Origin: Hyphomonadaceae bacterium
GTDB taxonomy: Bacteria > Pseudomonadota > Alphaproteobacteria > Caulobacterales > Aquidulcibacteraceae
Reading direction: 5' to 3'
NCBI GenBank assembly: GCA_019753105.1
Contig: JAIELJ010000001.1
Coordinates: 1 to 64,000 of the forward strand
DNA length: 64,000 bases
This document shows positions 29,651 to 35,499 of this stretch, piece after piece. The position numbers and the translations under genes were made by a program. Below the pieces are notes generated by a model that worked only from the letters and a program-made list of their open reading frames with translations, had not been told where the DNA came from and made no database searches. Position 1 is the first letter of the stretch; each line of letters opens with the position of its first letter.

Positions 29651-29776
29651 ACGTCGAGGACCACCGATGGCCGAAGTGATTGGGCCTCGCGCACCTTCGG
29701 CGCGCCGGGCTCTTGCGCTTTGCGCTGAGCCGGCTTGACGCCGTCTCAGTGCGTGGGGCTGCGTCCCTAAGGCAAA
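29651..29776. repeat. Imperfect ~120-bp dispersed repeat, copy A
   Basis: This stretch is about 80% identical by eye to 32895-33017. Shared cores include GAAGTGAT-GGGCCTCGCGC, GGCGCGCCGGGCTC and AGCCGGCT, ending AGGCAA. It fills most of the 29528-29904 gap, in which I see no gene; short frames here have no homology signal. It may be a REP-like or miniature element, or a residue of a degraded gene family. Confidence 0.6.
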
Positions 29777-29904
29777 GGTCACGACTAAATGAAATAGAGA
29801 GCACCAAGTCAGCTTAATCCCATTGTGGACTCTGGCGCGTGCGCGCCGGAAGCGGACATCCAATCCGAATCGCCGACCGATCCGAACTCGCCGATTCCAG
29901 CCCC

Positions 29905-30255
29905 TCACACCGGCGCCGAGAACGCCAGCAGGTAGCCGCTTGGATCGCGCACCGCGAATTCGCGCATGCCATAGTCCATGGTTTCGGGGCCCCATTCGAA
30001 CGCGCATTGACCACGCAAGATCGACGCCAGCATATCGACTTCATCGACATGCACGTAAATCGTGCCGCTCAGCGCTGGCTCTGGGGCTGTGCCCACGGGC
30101 GCCTCATTATAGAATTGGAGAACGACGCTGTGCCGCGACAGTTCAAGCCAGACTGAATCCGCTGCTCCGCCAGAGAGGCAAAATCCAAGACGCTCATAGA
30201 AGGTTCGCGTCGCTTGGAGATCAAGCGACAGAAGGCTCAGCACGAGCTTGCTCAT
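29905..30255 (-). CDS. VOC/glyoxalase-superfamily protein
   Basis: A 116-residue single-domain VOC protein: LVLSLLSLDLQATRTFYERLGF at the N-terminus, GTIYVHVDEVDML in the middle and FAVRDPSGYLLAFS at the end, the bleomycin-resistance/glyoxalase pattern. The metal-ligand positions are only partly conserved. It overlaps the MerR-like gene by 4 bp and is transcribed with it. Function unknown; it may be a bystander in the mercury locus. Confidence 0.75.
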   Translation of the reverse strand: MSKLVLSLLSLDLQATRTFYERLGFCLSGGAADSVWLELSRHSVVLQFYNEAPVGTAPEPALSGTIYVHVDEVDMLASILRGQCAFEWGPETMDYGMREFAVRDPSGYLLAFSAPV

Positions 30256-30647
30256 AACGCATTGCCCGTCAGCGCCTCAATGATCGGACACGGCGCCGCG
30301 GGCGTCCGCGCGCAACGTTCCGTCGTTCCGGACAGGAGCCGTTCAAGCCGTTTGAGCTCGGTGATCTTGGCCCGTATGGCGTCGCGATGGCGTGTGGCAA
30401 GCCCATGCGCGTCGCGGCACGCCGCCTTGTTGTCTGCAAGCAAAAGCAAGGCGCGAATATCGGCAAGCGCGAAGCCCAGGTCGCGCGCACGGCGAATGAA
30501 CGCGAGCCGCGCCGCTGCCTTGGTGTCGTAGCAGCGTCGCCCGTTGGCGGCGCGCGCCGGCTTCGGCATGAGGCCGATGCGTTCGTAGTAGCGGATCGTC
30601 TCGACGTGCACGCCAGAGCGTGCGCTGATTTCGCCAATCGCGGGCAT
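30252..30647 (-). CDS. merR: MerR-family mercury-type regulator
   Basis: A 131-residue MerR regulator: N-terminal winged helix IGEISARSGVHVETIRYYERIGLM, dimer helix, and three cysteines matching the Hg(II) ligands of MerR (C82, C117, C126): NKAACRDAHGL, then CARTPAAPCPII. Spacing of the last two is one residue shorter than in Tn501 MerR. It is divergent from merT, with a 19-bp-spacer operator-promoter between them, the standard arrangement for a MerR activator. Lead or another thiophilic metal is possible. Confidence 0.8.
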   Translation of the reverse strand: MPAIGEISARSGVHVETIRYYERIGLMPKPARAANGRRCYDTKAAARLAFIRRARDLGFALADIRALLLLADNKAACRDAHGLATRHRDAIRAKITELKRLERLLSGTTERCARTPAAPCPIIEALTGNAL

Positions 30648-30652
30648 ATCTC

Positions 30653-30683
30653 TTGCTCCTGTAGCGACTACAGGTTTTACGTT
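30653..30683 (+). promoter_or_regulatory. MerR-type operator-promoter of merT
   Basis: The dyad CCTGTAGCGACTACAGG (30658-30674) lies between a -35-like TTGCTC (30653-30658) and a -10-like TACGTT (30678-30683), with a 19-bp spacer. This is the underwound MerR-family promoter layout. The dyad sequence is nearer to PbrR/CadR/ZntR sites than to the classical mercury operator, which leaves the inducing metal open. Confidence 0.75.
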
Positions 30684-30689
30684 CGAACC

Positions 30690-31049
30690 ATGGAAAATGA
30701 TACCGAGACTCAGCGTCCGTCAGGCGGGCTGTTTGCGGGCGGGGGAATTGTCACGGGGCTAGCCGCGCTGATCGGCGCGTCCTGCTGCGTATTGCCCATT
30801 TTGTTGGTGCAAGCCGGTGTCAGCACGGCGCTGGTGGCCCATCTCGGCATCTTCGTGCAGGCAAAACCGTATCTCCTGGCTCTGACCGCCGCTCTCATCC
30901 TTGCGGGCTTTGTCACCGCTTTCTGGGGCGGACGCAGACCACGTCCTCGCATCCTGGTCCTACTCATTGTCGCAGCGCTTCTGGTTGCCGGCGCCTATGT
31001 CATGCCGTTCTACGAGCGGGAGTTGCTGGATTGGGTGCGCGGCCGATGA
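30690..31049 (+). CDS. merT: MerT-like mercuric ion transporter
   Basis: A 119-residue inner-membrane protein with three hydrophobic segments (GLFAGGGIVTGLAALIG, PYLLALTAALILAGFVTAFW, ILVLLIVAALLVAGAYVM). The vicinal cysteine pair in the first, IGASCCVLPILL, is the MerT metal-entry motif. It imports Hg(II) for reduction in classical mer operons. No merA or merP is present here. It starts 7 bp beyond the -10 region and its stop overlaps the next gene (ATGA). Confidence 0.85.
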   Translation: MENDTETQRPSGGLFAGGGIVTGLAALIGASCCVLPILLVQAGVSTALVAHLGIFVQAKPYLLALTAALILAGFVTAFWGGRRPRPRILVLLIVAALLVAGAYVMPFYERELLDWVRGR

Positions 31050-31255
31050 ACGAAACTGTTCCGGACTCCACGATTACATGCCCCCGCTGCGGCCATCGTC
31101 AGCGCGAGCTGATGCCGACGGAAGCGTGCCAGTTCTTTTATGATTGTAAGAGCTGCGGCGCGCTTCTGCGGCCTAAGCCAGGCGATTGCTGCGTGTTCTG
31201 CTCTTATGGTGATGTGAAGTGCCCGCCGATCCAAGCAGGCGAATGCGGCTGCTGA
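31046..31255 (+). CDS. GDCCVxC-domain protein
   Basis: A 69-residue protein with CPRCGH and CKSCG zinc-ribbon-like pairs followed by KPGDCCVFCSYGDVKCPPIQ, the hallmark of the GDCCVxC (seleno)protein family, which commonly follows merT. It has ten or more cysteines, all TGC/TGT; no in-frame UGA is needed, so this is a cysteine form. Translationally coupled to merT. Probably a cytoplasmic thiol protein for mercury handling; unproven. Confidence 0.85.
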   Translation: MNETVPDSTITCPRCGHRQRELMPTEACQFFYDCKSCGALLRPKPGDCCVFCSYGDVKCPPIQAGECGC

Positions 31256-31292
31256 CGACTCTCCAGGTTTAGCTTGGCGTCTGTCTGAAACG

Positions 31293-32829
31293 GGCCAATG
31301 CTGTTGAAGAAGTGGGTCGTTATTCGGCCAGCGAGGTTGGGCCTGCCACCTGAGTTGGCGGTGGCGATGCGGCTCACGCCGCTCGCTTCCTCGCTGTGAT
31401 GTTCGACCGGGCGAGCTTTCTGAGGTTCTGAGCAGTCGCCGCCAGGGTCATCTCATCGTGGGCGCCTGAGAGACCGCGCAGACGCAGCCGCCTCAGACCG
31501 ACGATGGTTTTGAGATGTGCGAAGCGGACTTCGACTTTCTTGCGCAAGCGGCGTGAGTGCTCGAAAGCTTCGCTTCCGGCGAGTGCGCGCGCCACATCGC
31601 GGGCGGCCTCGTCCACGTCACGGGTGAGCTTTCGATACGGCTGGGTTGGGCAGCAATTGGATTTGAGCGTACACATTTCGCAATCGAATTTGCTGGCGCG
31701 ATAAGAAATGCGGCGATTGTACACGTGGCCGGTCGAGGTCAGACGTTTGCCCTCTGGACAGGTGTAATCGTCGCATCCGGTATCGAAGCTGAAAGCGCTT
31801 TCAGGGATGATGCCTTCGCCTTTGTTGGCGCTCTCGCGCACCGGCACGTGCGGGGTGATGGCGTTGCGCACCAGCCAGCCGACCATACGTCCAGCGCCGT
31901 AAGCGGTGTCGCCGATGAGCGTCTTAGGCCGGAGGCCAAAGCGGGCGTCGGTGCGCTCGATCATCACCGGGACCGTATCGACTTCGCGCTTCAAGCTCGC
32001 CGGCGAAGCCGCAACATCCATGATGATCCCGGCTTCGCCCGTATCGAGCAGGTAATTGGTCGCGTAGGCGAAGGCCACTTGGCTGCGTCCTCGTGTGGTC
32101 CAGCCCGCGGCGGGATCGGAGCGCGCGATCTTTTTCTGCGGCGTGATCCAATCGTCGGGATTTTCCGACGCGTTGGCGGCGTCGAGCACCGCGAGGTACT
32201 CGCGCACGGGCCGCGTCATCTGCTTGGCGTCTGTGCGGTCGAACGTGACCTCGCTGCTATCTTCCGGCTTATAGGGACTGGCGACAGCGTCGATGATGCT
32301 GGAATCCACCGCGAACGCCTCACCCTCGACCAAGCCCGCTTCGATGCAGGTCGCCACCACCCGCTCGAACACACGCCGAAACAGATCGCTGTCGCGAAAG
32401 CGGCCGTGCCGGTTTTTTGAAAACGTCGAGTGATCGGGAACCGCGCCGTCCAAGCCGAGACCGCAAAACCAGCGATAGGCGAGATTGACCTTCACTTCTG
32501 CGCACAGGCGCCGCTCGGAGCGAATGCCGAAGCAATAACCCAGCAGCAGCATTCGGATCATCAACTCAGGATCGATCGATGGCCGCCCCTCGACGGAATA
32601 GAACGGCTTCAACTCCGCCCGCAGCCAAGTCAGATCGAGCGCAGCGTCGATGCGCCTGACCAAATGATCCGCGGCAACGAAAGCCTCGAACCGGAAATCG
32701 TAGAAAAGCTGATCCTGCGTCGCTTCAAGCCGTCCCATCATCGCCATCTCTCCCGCTCAGATCCAAGCAGAATGGCGGAATCAGGCTTCGCGACCCCTTA
32801 CAAGCGAGAGTTTTTCAACGGCATTGGCC
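31293..32829 (-). mobile_element. IS1182-family insertion sequence
   Basis: The transposase gene is bracketed by inverted ends: left GGCCAATGCTGTTGAAGAA from 31293, and right, read inward, GGCCAATGCCGTTGAAAAA from 32829. They agree at 17 of 19 bases. No target duplication is visible (flanks AACG and AATT). Length ~1.54 kb suits the family. It separates the mer locus from the XRE/lasso region. Confidence 0.75.
31374..32747 (-). CDS. IS1182-family DDE transposase
   Basis: A 457-residue, apparently intact transposase. The N-terminal half has RRIDAALDLTWLRAELKPFY and GRPSIDPELMIRMLLLGYCFGIRSERRL, typical of IS1182. The DDE catalytic residues fall in AFAVDSSIIDA, TLIGDTAYGAG and the late RFAHLKTIVGLRRLRLRG. 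A Cys-rich insert (CDDYTCPEG, CEMCTLKSNCC) is also family-typical. A 287-residue plus-strand frame across it is a shadow. Confidence 0.92.
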   Translation of the reverse strand: MAMMGRLEATQDQLFYDFRFEAFVAADHLVRRIDAALDLTWLRAELKPFYSVEGRPSIDPELMIRMLLLGYCFGIRSERRLCAEVKVNLAYRWFCGLGLDGAVPDHSTFSKNRHGRFRDSDLFRRVFERVVATCIEAGLVEGEAFAVDSSIIDAVASPYKPEDSSEVTFDRTDAKQMTRPVREYLAVLDAANASENPDDWITPQKKIARSDPAAGWTTRGRSQVAFAYATNYLLDTGEAGIIMDVAASPASLKREVDTVPVMIERTDARFGLRPKTLIGDTAYGAGRMVGWLVRNAITPHVPVRESANKGEGIIPESAFSFDTGCDDYTCPEGKRLTSTGHVYNRRISYRASKFDCEMCTLKSNCCPTQPYRKLTRDVDEAARDVARALAGSEAFEHSRRLRKKVEVRFAHLKTIVGLRRLRLRGLSGAHDEMTLAATAQNLRKLARSNITARKRAA

Positions 32830-32894
32830 AATTGCTGTCCTCTAGACGACATCTTACGAGCGGCTGGAAAGAGCGCCCTTACCCTCCTGTGCCA

Positions 32895-33017
32895 CGTAGG
32901 GGACCGCCGACGCGGAAGTGATCGGGCCTCGCGCGCCCTTGGCGCGCCGGGCTCCTACGCTTCGCGCGAGCCGGCTGTGCCGTCGCAGCGCGTTGGGCTG
33001 CGATCCTGAGGCAACGG
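32895..33017. repeat. Imperfect ~120-bp dispersed repeat, copy B
   Basis: The partner of 29651-29776 in the same orientation. It lies between the right end of the IS and the first XRE gene. Both copies end in CTGCG-CC--AGGCAA. No protein-coding role is evident in either copy. Confidence 0.6.
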
Positions 33018-33026
33018 CGCGCAACC

Positions 33027-33233
33027 CTATTCCGCCAACAGCTTGCTGGGATGCACGCCCAATTGATCGGCAATGCGCACCAGAACCAGTAAGCTGGGAT
33101 TTCGCCTCCCTCTTTCAATTCCACCCAGATAAGTCAGATCTATCTCAGAATCGTGGGCCAGCTGCTCTTGACTCAGCTTTCTGCGAACACGCAGCTTCCG
33201 AATATTTGCGCCCACGAGCGCCTTCCAGTCCAT
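33027..33233 (-). CDS. Small XRE regulator resembling restriction-modification controller (C) proteins, copy 1
   Basis: A 68-residue protein that is essentially one helix-turn-helix: NIRKLRVRRKLSQEQLAHDSE, LTYLGGIERGRRNPSL and VLVRIADQLGVHPSKLL. Size and the TYL-GIERG-RNPSL recognition segment match C-proteins of type II R-M systems. Its ATG is 24 bp from a 25-bp operator also found in front of the neighbouring paralogue, so it is probably autoregulated. No methylase or nuclease gene is adjacent. Confidence 0.75.
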   Translation of the reverse strand: MDWKALVGANIRKLRVRRKLSQEQLAHDSEIDLTYLGGIERGRRNPSLLVLVRIADQLGVHPSKLLAE

Positions 33234-33257
33234 AACCAGAAGTCAATCGCACCGGGC

Positions 33258-33282
33258 TTATAGTCACCAGGGACTATAGTCC
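33258..33282 (-). promoter_or_regulatory. C-box-like operator 1
   Basis: A 25-bp sequence identical to 33524-33548. On the minus strand it contains the perfect palindrome GGACTATAGTCC, then six bases, then GACTATAA, which gives a TATAAG -10. Paired GACTATAGTC half-sites a few bases apart are the C-box layout of R-M controller proteins. It ends 24 bp before the ATG of the XRE gene at 33233. Confidence 0.75.
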
Positions 33283-33286
33283 TTAA

Positions 33287-33499
33287 TTACTTCGGGAGTT
33301 CAAAAAGGTCGGCAGGCAACACGCCAAGCGCATCCGCTAGACCTGCGATCTTCTTGACGGTCGGGTTTGCCTCACCCTTCTCAATCTCGCGTAAGTAGGT
33401 GACGTCGAGACCTGCATCCACGGCGAGCTGTTCCTGCGTAAGTCCTCGCGCTTCCCGCAGACGCAAGACATTCGCGCAAACTATTCGCTCCCACTCCAT
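33287..33499 (-). CDS. Small XRE regulator resembling restriction-modification controller (C) proteins, copy 2
   Basis: A 70-residue one-domain XRE protein: NVLRLREARGLTQEQLAVDAG, VTYLREIEKGEANPTV, KKIAGLADALGVLPADLF. It resembles copy 1 but differs at many positions. It has its own operator copy at the same 24-bp distance. It is divergent from the small gene at 33579 that begins the lasso uptake operon, so the operator between them may control both directions. Confidence 0.75.
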   Translation of the reverse strand: MEWERIVCANVLRLREARGLTQEQLAVDAGLDVTYLREIEKGEANPTVKKIAGLADALGVLPADLFELPK

Positions 33500-33523
33500 C
33501 GAACAGAAGAAACGGGATGACGA

Positions 33524-33548
33524 TTATAGTCACCAGGGACTATAGTCC
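33524..33548. promoter_or_regulatory. C-box-like operator 2, between XRE copy 2 and the lasso uptake operon
   Basis: Identical to 33258-33282 over 25 bp. On the minus strand it is followed by TATAAT, a consensus -10 for XRE copy 2. On the plus strand it lies 30 bp before the ATG at 33579, with TATAGT as a possible -10. It is therefore placed to control both the regulator and the hypothetical-fecI-fecR-receptor-isopeptidase operon. Confidence 0.75.
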
Positions 33549-33578
33549 CTGTTTTGTAGGGTTCTTCGGCAAGAGCAG

Positions 33579-33905
33579 ATGGGCGTCGTCGCAAGCCAAC
33601 CAGTCGCAGCCGAACGACTTCAGGAAACCCTCGCGGAACTGGGCGTTAAGCCACTCGCGCGTGTGTGGGCGCGCGACGATGCGTTGGACATTGCATTCGA
33701 AACACGACGTGGACTAGCCATCGTAGCGCGCTGCGTTGACGCTCCAGATACGGCGGACGTGGCGGCACTCGCAAATATGCTCGCTGAAGGTCCATTCGGC
33801 AAAGCGATGCTCGTCAATTCGTCAGACGCCATCGCGAAGGCGAACGCGTCAATTCTGGTTTGCGGAGCCGGCGCGCTTCGCGAAACGCTGATTGCAATTC
33901 TATGA
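33579..33905 (+). CDS. Hypothetical protein, weakly like a degenerate Mrr/PD-(D/E)xK domain
   Basis: A 108-residue protein. The segment DALDIAFETRRGLAIVARC followed by VAALANMLAEGPFGKAMLV recalls the strand-strand-helix-strand core of Mrr-like restriction endonucleases, but the usual Q/ExK catalytic motif is absent (VARC instead). This similarity is weak and by eye. Its stop overlaps the fecI start (ATGA), so it opens the lasso uptake operon and lies next to the C-box-like operator. It may be a remnant or a non-catalytic partner. Confidence 0.5.
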   Translation: MGVVASQPVAAERLQETLAELGVKPLARVWARDDALDIAFETRRGLAIVARCVDAPDTADVAALANMLAEGPFGKAMLVNSSDAIAKANASILVCGAGALRETLIAIL

Positions 33906-34420
33906 GGGGAGAACCGGAACTCAGGCGGCTGTTCGATAACGAGGCTGGCGTCCTCAGGCGATTTCTGCGCCGCTTCGGCGCAAGAGTCTCTCCAGAGGAT
34001 ATCGCACAGGACAGTTTCTTGCGTCTGTGCGCAGCTGACGCCAGACAGATCGTGTCGCCGCGAGCGTTCTTGTTCCAAACCGCAAAGAACATGGCAGTAG
34101 ACGCGCTCCGAAGGCAGAAGGCAGCGCCCTATCGCGCCGTCGCGAGCATTGATCTCGTGCCGGCTGCTGCGCACGCCCCCAGCGCCGAGGATCATTGCAT
34201 TGCCGTTGAAGAGGCGGCAGCCGTGCGTGCGGCGATCGCCGCCCTGCCGGAACTTGAGCGCAAGGCGCTGCTGATGCGCCGGGTTGAACTCGTGCCGCCT
34301 GCCGAGGTCGCTGCGGCGCTCGGCGTGAGCGAGCGTCAGGTGCAACGGCTCGTCTTGAAGGCCATCGCCTTTTGTCACGCCAGGCTCACCGCCGCTGACG
34401 GCGGCGCTTCGGCGCCTTAA
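33902..34420 (+). CDS. FecI-type ECF sigma factor
   Basis: A 172-residue ECF sigma of the FecI group: LRRLFDNEAGVLRRFLRRFG, VSPEDIAQDSFLRLC (region 2), ARAFLFQTAKNMAVDALRRQ, then region 4 IAALPELERKALLMRRVEL and LGVSERQVQRLVLKAI. The ATG overlaps the previous stop; FecR follows 11 bp after the stop. In FecI/FecR/receptor systems ligand binding at the outer membrane activates the sigma via FecR to transcribe the receptor. Here the ligand is predicted to be the lasso peptide. Confidence 0.85.
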   Translation: MRGEPELRRLFDNEAGVLRRFLRRFGARVSPEDIAQDSFLRLCAADARQIVSPRAFLFQTAKNMAVDALRRQKAAPYRAVASIDLVPAAAHAPSAEDHCIAVEEAAAVRAAIAALPELERKALLMRRVELVPPAEVAAALGVSERQVQRLVLKAIAFCHARLTAADGGASAP

Positions 34421-34431
34421 GACAGATCGCC

Positions 34432-35403
34432 ATGGACCACCGCGAGCCAACACAGGCCGAATTGGAGGCCGCGCATTGGCTCGTGGTTTTGGACGAGCCC
34501 CGCGTCAGCCGCCAAGACATCGACGCGTTCCAGGCTTGGCTTGCCGCGGACGAAACGCACAAGCGCGCCTATGACGCGGTCTCCGCGACTGCCGACAAGA
34601 TCGATGCCGTCTTAGCGACAGAACCCGTCGAACACGAGATTGGCCATCGGAGAACAAGGGTCCCAGTTCGGCCGATCGCGATCGCCGCGCTCTCGGCAGC
34701 GGCCGCTCTCGCCTTGTTCGTCATCTCACCGCTCAGCCCGCTTCGGGACGAGCCGGGCGCCGTCTATGCCACGGCGCCGGAACAGGAGCGCCTGGTGCGG
34801 TTAAGCGACGGCACCACGATCGAAATGGCGCCTGGCGCGCGGTTGCGGGCCAGTCTTGAGGGCGATGAACGCCGCGTGCGGTTCGAAGAAGGCGTGGCGC
34901 TTTTCAATGTTGCGCACGACGCCTCGCGGCCCTTCGTCGTGACGACCAGGTTCGGAGACATCCGCGTGCTCGGCACCTCGTTCGTCGTGCGGCTCGGACC
35001 TGATGGCGCCATTACCACAGTGCTCAGCGGACGCGTCGAAGCACGCCGCGAGATGCTGTTCTCACCTGACAACAGTGTGGCGGCGTCAGCCGATCAGGAG
35101 ATCGAGCTTGGCGGGGGCGCTCCCATTGTTTCAGTTCTGGCCCGGGACGCCCTCGATCGCCGGCTGGTGTGGCGCGAGCGTATGGTGGCGCTCGACGGCC
35201 AGTCCTTGCGTGAAGCAGCTGCTGAGGTGACGCGCTTTTCGGGCGTGCGCTTCGCGTTCGGCGACACCGCGACCGCGCAGGTGCGCCTCTCCGGATATGT
35301 GGCTGGAGACGACGTCGAGGCGTTTCTCGGGTTGCTCGAGAACAATGTCGGGGTCAGCGCCGATCGGCGCGCCGACGGCGTGATCGTGCTGCGCTCTGAT
35401 TGA
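34432..35403 (+). CDS. FecR-family transmembrane sigma regulator
   Basis: A 323-residue FecR protein: N-terminal DUF4880 segment (EAAHWLVVLDEPRVSRQDIDAFQAWLA), a single membrane helix (AIAALSAAAALALFVISPL, about residues 83-101), and the periplasmic FecR domain (LSDGTTIEMAPGARLRA, VRFEEGVALFNVAHDASRPFVV, RVLGTSFVVRL) followed by a secretin/STN-like end (SGYVAGDDVEAFLGLLENN). It relays receptor occupancy to the adjacent FecI. Confidence 0.9.
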   Translation: MDHREPTQAELEAAHWLVVLDEPRVSRQDIDAFQAWLAADETHKRAYDAVSATADKIDAVLATEPVEHEIGHRRTRVPVRPIAIAALSAAAALALFVISPLSPLRDEPGAVYATAPEQERLVRLSDGTTIEMAPGARLRASLEGDERRVRFEEGVALFNVAHDASRPFVVTTRFGDIRVLGTSFVVRLGPDGAITTVLSGRVEARREMLFSPDNSVAASADQEIELGGGAPIVSVLARDALDRRLVWRERMVALDGQSLREAAAEVTRFSGVRFAFGDTATAQVRLSGYVAGDDVEAFLGLLENNVGVSADRRADGVIVLRSD

Positions 35404-35499
35404 GCGCGCGCGAAAAACTTCTCCCTCGTTGTCGTTTTTGCCAAGCCCGTTCGTCTCCCCTTCTTGAAGACCGAGCATGCGGTCCAAGGGGAGGTAAGC

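Noticed and set aside
31557-32420. 287-residue plus-strand open frame
   Set aside because: Antisense to the intact IS1182 transposase; no motifs.
33620-34453. 277-residue minus-strand open frame
   Set aside because: Antisense to the hypothetical protein and fecI, both of which are supported by coupling and homology.
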